64,000 bases of DNA. It comes from Candidatus Accumulibacter cognatus (lineage in GTDB: Bacteria; Pseudomonadota; Gammaproteobacteria; Burkholderiales; Rhodocyclaceae). A program made the position numbers and the translations under genes. Where the stretch lies: NCBI GenBank assembly GCA_013414765.1, contig CP058708.1, positions 1,235,553 through 1,299,552 on the forward strand. The letters are read 5' to 3'. The notes beneath the pieces are model-generated. The model was not told the origin of the DNA, ran no database searches, and saw only the letters and a list, made by a program, of their open reading frames with translations. Shown here piece by piece: positions 36,432 through 45,471 of this stretch (the stretch's first letter is position 1; each line of letters starts with the position of its first letter).

Positions 36432-38321
36432 ATGTGGCTTACTAGAACGCTCGGCGCTGTAATATTTAGCTGCATTTCCGTGATGGCTAACGCCTGTACA
36501 TGCTGGCATCCAGAACCGAAAGAGTATCTGTCTGCTGCAGGTCTAATTTTCCGTGGCACGGTTACCTCGGTAGGCGATAGTGGAACCGCTGGCCCAATTG
36601 GCGTGGGAGCTGGCAGCGTGACTATCCGTGGACGCCAAACCGGAATGCGGGCGCGTTTTGCAATTCAGACCGTATACAAAGGAAAGGACATCCAGGAGGT
36701 TGAAATTGGCTTCACCGCCAGTGATGGTGCCAATTGTGGATGGAGATTCAAACCAGGAGAGGAAGTAACCGTCTTCGCAAGCGGAAGCGTAGAGCAAGGC
36801 TATTTTACTGGGATGTGCCTAATGATTCCGTACGCTGCTTACACCAGCGGCAGTGATCTGAAATACAAGAATGCGATTGAAGTGTATCGCCAAAAGAAAA
36901 TCTTGCTTACCGAAGCAGCACAGAAAAGCCCCGAGAGTATTTCAGCATGGCTGGATTTAGCAACTTTTTTTGTAGGCTATTCCGATTACCCTGAAGCCAG
37001 CGAAGCCTATTCGAAGGCGATTGCGTTAGCGCCACTGGATACCGTTAGCATAATGGGGCGCGCAGAAACCTATTACAGGCGGGCGTTATATGAAGATGCA
37101 CTGACAGACTACCGTCTCGCCCTGAATCTGAATCCTACTCTGACTCAGGCAAAACGTGGAAAAACCTTCTCTTTGGTTTCTCTCGGACGTCAGCATGAAC
37201 TCGAATCGGATGACCGCGATTTCTCTGGTTATCAGAGCGACTATTCACATAACTTATCCTTCACCGGCACTGATCTGAGGGGAGCCTCGTTTCGCAACGC
37301 AAAGCTCAGCAACATTGACTTCTCGAAGGCTCGTTTGGACGGGGCGGATTTCTCCGGCGCATCACTGCACAAATGCAATTTCTCGGGCGCCACACTGGCG
37401 CGTGCCAGATTTCACCAGATCAAAGGTGGGTACGGGAATAATTTCACCGAAGCAGACTTCTCTGGCGCCAACCTCTCCAAATCAGATCTGATAGGAAGCA
37501 ACTTTACGAAAGCAGTGCTGGACAACGCTGATCTGACGGACAGCAATCTCGAAGATGCTATCCTCGACGACGCATCGCTCGTAAACACCAAACTTAAAGG
37601 GAGCCGTTTGTTAGGCGTTAGCGTGCGCAACCGTGTGTTCGTTTCCCAGAATCTGACCGGCGTCGATTTGCGAAATGCTGACCTGCGTAACACGATTTTC
37701 CGCATGACAGCGCTCGATGAGGCGAAAATTGGATTCGTATGGAGCACCTTAGCAGATCTTAGAGATGCCGACCTCGCAGGGGCGAAACTTGACAAGGTGC
37801 AATGGAGCCCATTTTTGGCTAATTGCCGAACCAAACTGCCTCGCAACACCAATCTAAGCACCTTGCCTGCGCTAATGCTATGGTCCGATTGCCCGGGCAC
37901 CCCTCCAAATACAGCATTGAACGGCGGGTTTGAATTTCAACGTGGACCGCGCATCAGCAAAATAGAGGCACGAAATAGCCCATTGCAGAACCGGGATCTT
38001 TCGGGTTTTGGGTTCTGGAATGTCAACTTTGATGGCAGCGATTTCTCGCGGGCGATATTACGGGCAATTGATATTCAGGGCGGCAGCTACAACAACGTAA
38101 ATTTCAGCGCCGCCACGATGGTCAAGGCACACATTAGTCGAGTCAGCTTTGCCAATGCCTCATTTCAGAACGCTGATCTTTCGGAAGCGCGCCTATCGGC
38201 AGTAGATCTGTCTGGTGCTAATCTCGAAGGGGCTACACTAAACGGACTCTGCTTCGACTTCCGTACAAAATGGCCAGATGGCTTTGACCAAAGTTCGTCT
38301 GGAGCCAAATACTGTCCTTAG
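36432..38321 (+). CDS. Secreted NTR-like/TPR/pentapeptide-repeat protein
   Basis: 629 aa. ATG 36432 gives a signal peptide (WLTRTLGAVIFSCISVMANA) followed by mature ACTCWHPEPKEYL, an N-terminal Cys-rich start like TIMP/netrin (NTR) domains with later Cys residues (NCGWRF, GMCLM). Residues ~185-260 contain TPR-like repeats (YPEASEAYSKAIALAPLD). From ~280 to the end are pentapeptide repeats A(D/N)LxX in two blocks (ADFSGASLHKCNFSG; ADLSEARLSAVDLSGANLEG), split by a Cys-containing spacer. The upstream ATG at 36387 lies in the IS66 end and is unlikely. Function unknown; export suggests an envelope or extracellular role. Confidence 0.8.
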   Translation: MWLTRTLGAVIFSCISVMANACTCWHPEPKEYLSAAGLIFRGTVTSVGDSGTAGPIGVGAGSVTIRGRQTGMRARFAIQTVYKGKDIQEVEIGFTASDGANCGWRFKPGEEVTVFASGSVEQGYFTGMCLMIPYAAYTSGSDLKYKNAIEVYRQKKILLTEAAQKSPESISAWLDLATFFVGYSDYPEASEAYSKAIALAPLDTVSIMGRAETYYRRALYEDALTDYRLALNLNPTLTQAKRGKTFSLVSLGRQHELESDDRDFSGYQSDYSHNLSFTGTDLRGASFRNAKLSNIDFSKARLDGADFSGASLHKCNFSGATLARARFHQIKGGYGNNFTEADFSGANLSKSDLIGSNFTKAVLDNADLTDSNLEDAILDDASLVNTKLKGSRLLGVSVRNRVFVSQNLTGVDLRNADLRNTIFRMTALDEAKIGFVWSTLADLRDADLAGAKLDKVQWSPFLANCRTKLPRNTNLSTLPALMLWSDCPGTPPNTALNGGFEFQRGPRISKIEARNSPLQNRDLSGFGFWNVNFDGSDFSRAILRAIDIQGGSYNNVNFSAATMVKAHISRVSFANASFQNADLSEARLSAVDLSGANLEGATLNGLCFDFRTKWPDGFDQSSSGAKYCP

Positions 38322-38592
38322 TTTGATAAATCCCCTGAGCTTTTCCGCCTTAGTTTTCTCAATATTATGCGACCGGCTTTTCCGTATCACAGCGCGGCCG
38401 TATCATTCCTATATCTCAACTGACGGCAACGGGTCGATTCCTGCCATTCGCTTTGGCCAAATCTGACGTTCGAGTTTCGTAAATGGTTGAGTTTCCGGTC
38501 GTGCATGCACAGCAGACGTGATCGGTTGAAGAGCGAGTGTCGCCTTTGGCCGAATAGTTGCCCTCAGTACCGCCCCAACTGCCCAGCCAAGA

Positions 38593-39727
38593 GGCGTTGG
38601 TGTAGTATATTGACATGAGCCCCCCCGGAGTTCGGGGTCTGGCGGCAAGAAGAGGTGCGAGATGGCGATGCGGGTGAACCCGGAGACGGGCGAGGTGGGG
38701 CTGAAGCAGCGGTATCGGGTGACGAACTGGTCGGAGTACGACCGAGCGCTGGTCAACCGCGGCAATCTGACGATCTGGTTCGACGATGAAAGCCTTCGGG
38801 ACAAGTGGACGCCGCCGCCGCCGGTAGGGCGTGGCACCCCGGGGCGGTACTCGGACGTGGCGATCCAGACCTGCCTGACGATCAAGGGACTGTTTCAGTT
38901 GCCGTATCGGGCGACGGAAGGCTTGGTGAGGTCGCTGATGGGCCTGTGCCACCTGGATCTGCCGGTGCCCGACCACAGCTACCTGTCGCGACGGGCGGCG
39001 GAAATTTCGGTGCAGATTCCGCGGCGGCCGCGCCAGGGGCCGACGCATGGGGTGGTCGATTCGACCGGGCTGAAGATATTCGGTGAAGGCGAATGGAAGG
39101 TGCGCCAGCACGGGGTGGGCAAGCGGCGCACCTGGCGCAAGATCCATTTGGCCGTAGACGAAACTGCCAAGGACATCATCGGCATTGAAGTGACCACGGC
39201 CGAGTGGGGCGACAGCGAGATCCTGCCCGGTCTGCTCGACCAGGTCGAAGGCGAGATCGCCCAAGTCTCAGCCGATGGCGCCTACGACAGCCACGGCTGC
39301 CACGCGGCCATCGCCGAGCGGGGCGCTCGTGCCACCCTTCCCCCTCGGGAAGGGGCCGTCGCTTGGGGAGACCATCATCCCCGCGATGCGATCCTCCAGG
39401 AGATCGAAGCCAAGGGAAGCTGCGGCTGGAAGAACGAGAGCGGCTACCACCGGCGCAGCATCGCCGAGAACATGATGTACCGGCTGAAGCAATTGGGTAG
39501 CAGCCTGTACTCCCGGACCTTCGAGCGGCAAGTCACTGAAGCTCATGTCCGAGCCGCGATCCTCAACACCTTTACCTATCTCGGCATGCCGGCATCTGTC
39601 CGGGTAGGGCAAATTGCGCCTGCTGCATGAGAAAGGACGGGAAAAGAGGGAGTGCTTGCCGAAAACCAGGAATATAACCGTATGGAATATCCCTCCGAAG
39701 TTCATGCCATTATACTACACCAACGCC
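38593..39727 (+). mobile_element. IS5-family (IS903-group-like) element, copy C
   Basis: 1135 bp with the same ends as copy B and 9-bp duplication CAGCCAAGA (38584-38592, 39728-39736). It sits in the 3' end of the dienelactone hydrolase gene. Confidence 0.95.
38662..39630 (+). CDS. IS5-family transposase (copy C)
   Basis: 322 aa, almost identical to the copy at 29359; differences include R to C in GSCGWKNES, R to M in ENMMYRL and PQ to PA in GMPASVRV. DDE residues are retained. ATG follows GAGGTGCGAG. Confidence 0.95.
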   Translation: MAMRVNPETGEVGLKQRYRVTNWSEYDRALVNRGNLTIWFDDESLRDKWTPPPPVGRGTPGRYSDVAIQTCLTIKGLFQLPYRATEGLVRSLMGLCHLDLPVPDHSYLSRRAAEISVQIPRRPRQGPTHGVVDSTGLKIFGEGEWKVRQHGVGKRRTWRKIHLAVDETAKDIIGIEVTTAEWGDSEILPGLLDQVEGEIAQVSADGAYDSHGCHAAIAERGARATLPPREGAVAWGDHHPRDAILQEIEAKGSCGWKNESGYHRRSIAENMMYRLKQLGSSLYSRTFERQVTEAHVRAAILNTFTYLGMPASVRVGQIAPAA

Positions 39728-40532
39728 CAGCCAAGAACCCCATTATCTCCTCCCGCGCCGCCACCGTCGGTTCCCCTTCCTTGTCCACCAGATGCACCGT
39801 CACCACGCTATGCGCGAAGGGGACGTGCGTCTGGAAGAAGGGCGGGGCGTCGGCGAAATGGGCGGCGGAGTCGGGTAGCACGCGGGCCTTGAAGCGGGGG
39901 CCGAGGGCCTGTTCGTAGGCGGCGAAGCGTTGAGCCTGGCAGAACTTGTCGCCGGCGAAGCGGTAGGCGAGGACGTCGAGCTGGTCGCGGTCGAGGCGGG
40001 CTTTGACGGCGGCGAGGTCTTCGGGAGAGATTTCGAGGCCGGCCGGGTCGTTGAGGGGTAGCGCGGGCTGGCAGAGGACGGGGGCGAGCATGGCCGGTTC
40101 CAGCATCATCGACAGCGCGAAGTTGCCGGTGAAGCACATGCCGATGGCGCCGACGCCCTTGCCGCCGCATTCGGCGTGGGCCTGCCGGGCGAGCTGGCGC
40201 AGCCAGTGGGTGACCGGGCTGGTCTGGCCGGCGGCCAGGGCGCGGAATTCGGCGCTGACGCAGGCCTTGCGGAAGACGGCGGCGCCTTCGTCGGCGGAGA
40301 CGACCGCGCCGTCGCGGCCGAACAGCGAGGGCATGTAGACGGTGAAGCCGGCGTCGCGCACCCAGCGGGCAAAGCGGGCGACGTGCGGGCCGATGCCGGG
40401 CATCTCGGCCATGACGATGACGGCCGGGCCGCTGCCGGCGACGTACACGGTCTTGCTCTGGCCGTCGAAGGCCATGTCGCGTCGCGAGAAGTCCTTGAGC
40501 GGGTCGTCTTGCAGCAGGCTGTGCTCGGGCAT
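39702..40532 (-). CDS. Dienelactone hydrolase family protein with IS-derived C-terminus
   Basis: 276 aa alpha/beta hydrolase of the DLH type. Nucleophile Cys in GAIGMCFTGNFAL, acid in FAGDKFC, His in DSAAHFADA. The last residues RWCSIMA-stop are read from the IS5 end. The pre-insertion ending can be rebuilt across the 9-bp duplication as GFLAG-QLGRY-stop (38558-38592). Catalytic parts are untouched. First of three catabolic genes on this strand in reverse order (ECH, hydrolase, DLH). Confidence 0.88.
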   Translation of the reverse strand: MPEHSLLQDDPLKDFSRRDMAFDGQSKTVYVAGSGPAVIVMAEMPGIGPHVARFARWVRDAGFTVYMPSLFGRDGAVVSADEGAAVFRKACVSAEFRALAAGQTSPVTHWLRQLARQAHAECGGKGVGAIGMCFTGNFALSMMLEPAMLAPVLCQPALPLNDPAGLEISPEDLAAVKARLDRDQLDVLAYRFAGDKFCQAQRFAAYEQALGPRFKARVLPDSAAHFADAPPFFQTHVPFAHSVVTVHLVDKEGEPTVAAREEIMGFLAGRWCSIMA

Positions 40533-40565
40533 GGCGTTCTCCTTGGGTTGGTGTTCGTGCGGGGT

Positions 40566-41486
40566 TCAGCCGACCGCGCACAGGCGCGCGGCGAAGGGGG
40601 CGGGCATGGCGCCGGTCTGTAGCCAGCGCAGGGCGAGCGGCCACAGCGAGTCGGCAAACCGGCTGTTGAAGTAGGCGAAATGGCCGATCTGGCTGACGCC
40701 GATGTCGGCGGGTTCGAGGTGCAGGTGGTGGCGTCGGGCGTGTTTGTAGAGGCCGAGCAGGCGGCGGATGGCGGCCGGGGTGCCCCAGTCGTCGTCGGCC
40801 AGGCTGATGGCCAGGGTGTCGCCGCGGAACAGCTCGAACCGCAGGGGCAGTGGCGGGTCGGTGCGGTGGGTTTTCCAGGGCTGCTTTTCGAAATCGCGGT
40901 GCAGGGCGCTCCACTGGCGGACGATGCCGAGCGGGGTGTCTTCGAGCCAGCCGAGGCGGGCACCGGGAAAGTAGCCGAACAGCCACGCCACGAGCGGCAT
41001 GAAGAGGTGCCAGCGGAGCACCATCTGCAGGCGTTTGCGAGGGTTGTAGTCCGGCCAGTAGGCGATCTGGGCGCCGACGGTCAGGGCGCGGCGCACGCGA
41101 TGGCTGGAGGCGGCAAGGCCGAGCGTGAAGCCGCCGATGCTGTGAGCGACGACGTCGATGGGCTGGCCGGGGTAGCGGCTGGTGACGTACTGGAGGACGG
41201 CTTCGAGATCGTACCGGCCCCAGTCGACATAGCTGGCGTTGAAGCGGCGCAGGCCGCCCAGCGGGCGCGAGGCGCCGATTCCGCGATAGTCGAAGGTGAC
41301 GACATCGCAGCCGCTGGCGTGGAGGTATTCGGCGAAGCGGTGGTAGTAGCGCGCCCTGACCGAGGTGGCGGGAGCGATGACGACGACGTTGCGGCCGCTG
41401 GCATCGCCGTCGTGGCGCCATTCGCGGGCGCCGATCAGCAGCTGGTCGGCGGTGACGACCTGGAAGTCGCGGGGGGGTGCGGTCAT
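40566..41486 (-). CDS. Alpha/beta hydrolase (YheT/2-hydroxy-6-oxo type)
   Basis: 306 aa. Parts seen: VIAPATSVRARYYHRFAEYL, TFDYRGIGAS, nucleophile elbow VVAHSIGGF and the late His in QIGHFAYF. ATG 41486 with AAGGAGAACGCC upstream. It lies 14 bp after the enoyl-CoA hydratase gene and 33 bp before the DLH gene, so these three probably form one transcript. Substrate unknown. Confidence 0.85.
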   Translation of the reverse strand: MTAPPRDFQVVTADQLLIGAREWRHDGDASGRNVVVIAPATSVRARYYHRFAEYLHASGCDVVTFDYRGIGASRPLGGLRRFNASYVDWGRYDLEAVLQYVTSRYPGQPIDVVAHSIGGFTLGLAASSHRVRRALTVGAQIAYWPDYNPRKRLQMVLRWHLFMPLVAWLFGYFPGARLGWLEDTPLGIVRQWSALHRDFEKQPWKTHRTDPPLPLRFELFRGDTLAISLADDDWGTPAAIRRLLGLYKHARRHHLHLEPADIGVSQIGHFAYFNSRFADSLWPLALRWLQTGAMPAPFAARLCAVG

Positions 41487-41500
41487 GGCGTTCTCCTTGG

Positions 41501-42286
41501 CTAGTGGCCGACGAAGACCGGCTTGGTTTTGTCGATGAAGGCCTGGGTGCCGATGCGGAAGTCTTCGGTGGCGGCGCAACGGCCGAGCAGGTCGGCGCCG
41601 AGTTCGGCGGATTCGGCTGGCGGCAGGTCGAAGCCCCGGCAGCAGGCTTCCCAGGTGTAGCGCAGCGCGGCGGGCGACAGGGCGAGAAGGTCGCGGATCA
41701 GGGCCTCGGCTTCGGCGATCAGGCGGTCGTCGTCGACCACGGCGTTGATCAGGCCGATCTGGCAGGCCTCCTCGGCGAGCAGGATGCGGCCGCGCAGCAG
41801 CAGTTCGGTGGCCCTGCCCCGGCCGACGAGGCGGGCCAGGCGGCTGATCCCGACCGATCCGGCGACGACGCCGTGGCGGATGTCGGGATGCCCGAAGCGG
41901 CTGGAACGGCCGGCAACACGCAGCGCGCAGGAAAGGGCGAGTTCCAGCCCGTTGCCGTAGGCGTGGCCGTTGATGGCGGCGACGACGATCTTGCCCAGCG
42001 TTTCGATGCGGTTGGCCAGCGCGCCGGCCTGGCGCGAAAAGTCGTGGATGGCCGAGGGCGTGGCGGCGTTGAGGTACTTGATGTCGGCGCCGCTGGAAAA
42101 GGCCTTGCCGCCGGCCCCGCTGACGATGACGGCGGCGATGCGCGGGTCGGACTTGGTGCGGTCGAGCTGCCGCGCGAGGCAGGTGAGCACGCCGGGGTCG
42201 AGGGCGTTCATCGCTTCCGGCCGGTTGATGGTGAGAAGCGCGACGGATTCGCGGATGTCGAACAGGACGGAATGGCTGGCGCGCAT
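41501..42286 (-). CDS. Enoyl-CoA hydratase/isomerase family protein (paralogue 1)
   Basis: 261-aa crotonase-fold protein: NRPEAMNALD, SSGADIKYLN (oxyanion hole and CoA site) and NGHAYGNGLELAL. It is the same length as, and closely similar to, the protein at 48252, with shared C-terminus TEDFRIGT.AF..KTKP. The usual catalytic Glu positions need alignment to judge. Likely acts in acyl-CoA breakdown. Confidence 0.88.
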   Translation of the reverse strand: MRASHSVLFDIRESVALLTINRPEAMNALDPGVLTCLARQLDRTKSDPRIAAVIVSGAGGKAFSSGADIKYLNAATPSAIHDFSRQAGALANRIETLGKIVVAAINGHAYGNGLELALSCALRVAGRSSRFGHPDIRHGVVAGSVGISRLARLVGRGRATELLLRGRILLAEEACQIGLINAVVDDDRLIAEAEALIRDLLALSPAALRYTWEACCRGFDLPPAESAELGADLLGRCAATEDFRIGTQAFIDKTKPVFVGH

Positions 42287-42548
42287 GGTTGTCTCCCGTT
42301 TTCAAGCGCCCGGCAGGTGGAAGCGTGCTTCCGTGCCGCATGTCTTGAAGCGTAGAGAGATGCCGGCCGGCGGCGATGAAACATTTTTCGCGCCGCCATG
42401 AAGGGGTTTCATTGTCCGGCGCGGTGGGCGGGGCGAGCGTGTGCCGGCCCGGCGGGGGCGGATCAAGCGCAGCGGGAAAGGGCCGGGCGCCCGGCGCAGG
42501 CCACCCGGCAGGGGCCGAGCGTCGTCGCGCGACGCCCGGCCCGGGGAA

Positions 42549-43103
42549 TTACCGGCCGAAGGTGCCGGTCAGCGTGGCCTTGCCGAGGCTGTTGGCATTG
42601 ACCATGTAGCCGACCAGCGCGGTGCTGCCGTCTGCGGGCAGTTCGAGCTTGTCGACCTTGAGGGCGTGCAGCGTGAAGTGATAGTTGTGCGGACGGTCGC
42701 CGACCGGCGGGCAGGGGCCGCCCCAGCCGGGGCCGCCGAAGTCGGTCTTCCACTGGCTGGCACCGGCCGGCAGCGCCGAGCCATCGGCCTTGCCGGCACC
42801 GGCGGGCAGTTGCCGGGCGGTGGCGGGAATGTCGAGGACCACCCAGTGCCACCAGCCGCTGCCGCCGGTCGGGGCGTCGGGGTCATGCACCATCAGCGCG
42901 AAGCTCCTGGTGCCGGCCGGCGGGTTGCTCCAGGCAAGGGACGGTGAGGTGTTGCCGCCGGTGCAGCCAAAGCCGGCGAAGACGTGCTTGTCGCTCAGCT
43001 TGCCCTTGTGGGCGAAGTCGGTGCTCTTGAGCGCGAATGGCTCGGCGGCGTACGCGGTGCTCAGCAGCGTGGCGGCGCAAACGGCGAACAGGTGGTGTCG
43101 CAT
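42549..43103 (-). CDS. Exported YbhB/YbcL-family (PEBP-like) protein
   Basis: 184 aa with signal peptide (MRHHLFAVCAATLLSTAYA). PEBP features: SPSLAWSNPP, VHDPDAPTGGSGWWHWVV, GPCPP..DRPHNYHFTLHAL. ATG 43103 after AAAGGAAAAGA. The preceding VOC gene overlaps its start by 43 bp. Periplasmic ligand-binding role; partner unknown. Confidence 0.9.
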   Translation of the reverse strand: MRHHLFAVCAATLLSTAYAAEPFALKSTDFAHKGKLSDKHVFAGFGCTGGNTSPSLAWSNPPAGTRSFALMVHDPDAPTGGSGWWHWVVLDIPATARQLPAGAGKADGSALPAGASQWKTDFGGPGWGGPCPPVGDRPHNYHFTLHALKVDKLELPADGSTALVGYMVNANSLGKATLTGTFGR

Positions 43104-43528
43104 GCTTCTTTTCCTTTGCTGGGTTGGGGGAGGTTTAATTCTGCCCGATAGCCGACCGCTTCGATGCGGTTGCCAAACGGGTCGTGGAGGAAGGCGCCGA
43201 AGTAGGTGGGGTGGTAGTGGCGCAGGGCGGGCGCGCCGTTGTCGCGGCCGCAGTCGGCCAGCCCGGCGCGGTGGAATTCGATGAGCTGTTGGCGGGTGGT
43301 GGCCTTGAAGCACCAGTGGCGCTTGTCGTCGACATTGGCGTTGGCCGAGGAATGGATCGCCAGGCAGCTGTGGAAATCCTCGATGCTGTCGTAGCGGACG
43401 CCGTAGCCGATGGCATCCGGGCGGTCGTAAAACTGCGCGACGCCCAGCGCGGCCATCACCGCATCGTAGAAGGGACTCGCCTGGTCGAGGTCGGGAACGG
43501 AGCTGGAAACGTGGACGAGTACGAACAT
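43061..43528 (-). CDS. VOC-family protein
   Basis: 155 aa. VLVHVSSSVPDLDQASPFYD opens the fold; HPTYFGAFLHDPFGNRIEAV ends it, a glyoxalase/bleomycin-resistance pattern with the final Glu ligand. The C-terminal ~25 residues (after AELNLP) read through the start of the PEBP gene and may be an extension by stop-codon loss. Function unknown. Confidence 0.82.
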   Translation of the reverse strand: MFVLVHVSSSVPDLDQASPFYDAVMAALGVAQFYDRPDAIGYGVRYDSIEDFHSCLAIHSSANANVDDKRHWCFKATTRQQLIEFHRAGLADCGRDNGAPALRHYHPTYFGAFLHDPFGNRIEAVGYRAELNLPQPSKGKEACDTTCSPFAPPRC

Positions 43529-43566
43529 GGGGGCCTCGGGAAAGGATGGCGGATGACGGAATTCGT

Positions 43567-44439
43567 TCAGCGCTTGCGCCCCTCGATGGCGCGCAGCACG
43601 CCGATCATGTCCAGCCCGCCGTGGCCGCCGGCCAGGGTTTCGCTGAACAGCCGGTAGCATTCCTCGATCAGCGGGCTGACGATGCCGCCGCGCCGGGCTT
43701 CCTCGGCGACGAGGCGGCTGTTCTTCTGCACGTCGGCAATCGAGGCCTGCACTGAGAAATCGTCGGCGACGAGCTTTTCCAGCTTCATTTTCGACACCGC
43801 GCTGGCCATCGGGCCGGCATCGAGGATGGCACGGTGCAGCGCGGTGTCGAGGCCGATTTCGCGAGCGAAGTGGTGCGACTCGACAAGACCGCTGACCAGG
43901 GTGATCAGGAAGAGATTGACCGCCAGCTTCATCTGCAGCGCCGACGGCACCGGGCCGCAGACGAAGGTTTCCTTGCACACCGGGGCGAGCCACGGGCGCA
44001 CCTCGGCCACGGCGTCGGGGTCGCCGGCCAGCATGCCGACCAGCTGGCCGTTTTCGGCGGGCAGGCGGGAGCCGGAGACGGGCGCCTCGACATACTGGCC
44101 GCCGGCGGGGCGGATGCGTTCGTTCAGTGCGGCGGAATAGGCCGGCGACGTCGTACCCATGTGCACCACGATGCGGCCGCTCAGCGAGCCGGGGAGGTCG
44201 GCGCCGGCCTGGCGCAGGACGTCGTCGATGGCGTCTTCGGTCGCCAGCATCATGATCACGATGCGGCAGCGATCAAGGAGTTCGCCGGGGCTGGCCGCGA
44301 CCTGCGCGCCAAACGGGACGAGCGCCGCCGATTTCCCGGGCGAGCGATTCCAGACGACGAGTTGCCCGAAGTGCCGGGCCAGATTGCGCGCCATGGGAAA
44401 GCCCATGACGCCGGTGCCGATGAAGCCGAGCGTTTCCAT
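43567..44439 (-). CDS. NAD(P)-dependent beta-hydroxyacid dehydrogenase
   Basis: 290 aa, 3-hydroxyisobutyrate dehydrogenase superfamily. Rossmann start METLGFIGTGVMGFPMARNL, substrate motif YVEAPVSGSRLPAENGQLVG, and the catalytic Lys in LQMKLAVNLFLI. ATG 44439 follows GAGGTGG; the ATG at 44463 has no site. Exact hydroxyacid unknown. It lies 38 bp before the VOC gene, probably co-transcribed. Confidence 0.9.
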   Translation of the reverse strand: METLGFIGTGVMGFPMARNLARHFGQLVVWNRSPGKSAALVPFGAQVAASPGELLDRCRIVIMMLATEDAIDDVLRQAGADLPGSLSGRIVVHMGTTSPAYSAALNERIRPAGGQYVEAPVSGSRLPAENGQLVGMLAGDPDAVAEVRPWLAPVCKETFVCGPVPSALQMKLAVNLFLITLVSGLVESHHFAREIGLDTALHRAILDAGPMASAVSKMKLEKLVADDFSVQASIADVQKNSRLVAEEARRGGIVSPLIEECYRLFSETLAGGHGGLDMIGVLRAIEGRKR

Positions 44440-44551
44440 TTTTCCACCTCGCGATGTGTGCATTGGTCAGGCCATCATAGGGGCGTGGAAAATCACGGCG
44501 ATGCGACTTGCTCATGGGCCGGATCGAAATCCTTCATGGCCCGGCCGGGTG

Positions 44552-45466
44552 TCAGCGTGCGGCGGGTTCCGGCTTCAGGGTGAGCAGCCAGTCGATGAAG
44601 GCTTGCAGCGCGTCGCTACGCGGGGCGCCGGTGGGCGTGATGATGTAGTAGGAGCGTTCCGAGACGAGGCTTTGCGGCACGGCCTGGACGAGTGTGCCGT
44701 CCTGGATCTGGCGCTCGACGAGGGCGTCGAAAACGAGGGCAACGCCCTGCGAGCATTCGGCGGCGGTGATGAGCAGCGAGACTTCGCTGAACGACAGGCC
44801 GGAGGCGGGGAGCTTGACCTCGGTGCCGAGCCGGGCGAACCAGTCCTTCCAGGAGATGAAGTTGTGGCGCAGCAACGTGGCGCGTTCGAGGTCTTCGAGG
44901 CGCCGCAGCCACGGGTGCGCCTTTTTGTAGGCCGGGCTGCATACGGCGACTTCGTTCAGCGGGATCAGTTCGATGGCGTCGAGGCCGTCCCAGCGCCCTT
45001 CACCGCAGCGGATCGCGACATCGGCCTCGCCGGAGCGCAGATTGATGTTTTTGGACGTGACGTTGATTTCCAGGTTGATGTCCGGATGCTTGCGGGGGAA
45101 GCCGGACAGGCGCTGGATCAGCCAGTTGGCGGCGACGGCGGGGGCGAGGCTGAGCTTGAGGCTGGGCTTGCCCTCGGTGGAAATTTTCGCCAGCCCGTCG
45201 CGCAGGCAGCCCAGCCCTTCGCGGACGTAGGGCAGCAGTTCCTTGCCGGCGGGTGCCAGGCTGACCGAGTGGCCGATGCGGATGAGCAGCGAGGCGCCGA
45301 GCAGGGATTCGAGCTGGCTGATGCGGTGGCTGACGGCGCTCTGGGTGATCGACAGTTCGTCGGCGGCCTTGGAGAAGCTGCCGTTGCGGGCCACCGATTC
45401 GAAGGCCATCAGGCCGGTGATCGGGGGAATGCGCTGGTTGTTGCTGCCGTATCCGTGGGGGTCCAT
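44552..45466 (-). CDS. LysR-family regulator (GcvA-like)
   Basis: 304 aa. N-terminal HTH: FESVARNGSFSKAADELSIT then SAVSHRISQLE. The effector domain has INLRSGEADVAIRCGEGRWD, typical of GcvA-type regulators. ATG 45466 or 45475; the latter overlaps the DMT stop. It follows the DMT gene on the same strand and may control the surrounding metabolic genes. Confidence 0.9.
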   Translation of the reverse strand: MDPHGYGSNNQRIPPITGLMAFESVARNGSFSKAADELSITQSAVSHRISQLESLLGASLLIRIGHSVSLAPAGKELLPYVREGLGCLRDGLAKISTEGKPSLKLSLAPAVAANWLIQRLSGFPRKHPDINLEINVTSKNINLRSGEADVAIRCGEGRWDGLDAIELIPLNEVAVCSPAYKKAHPWLRRLEDLERATLLRHNFISWKDWFARLGTEVKLPASGLSFSEVSLLITAAECSQGVALVFDALVERQIQDGTLVQAVPQSLVSERSYYIITPTGAPRSDALQAFIDWLLTLKPEPAAR

Positions 45467-45471
45467 GAGGG

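Noticed and set aside
39808-41421. 537-aa minus-strand open frame
   Set aside because: Pro/Arg-rich alternate frame of the two hydrolase genes, which have clear motifs in their own frame.
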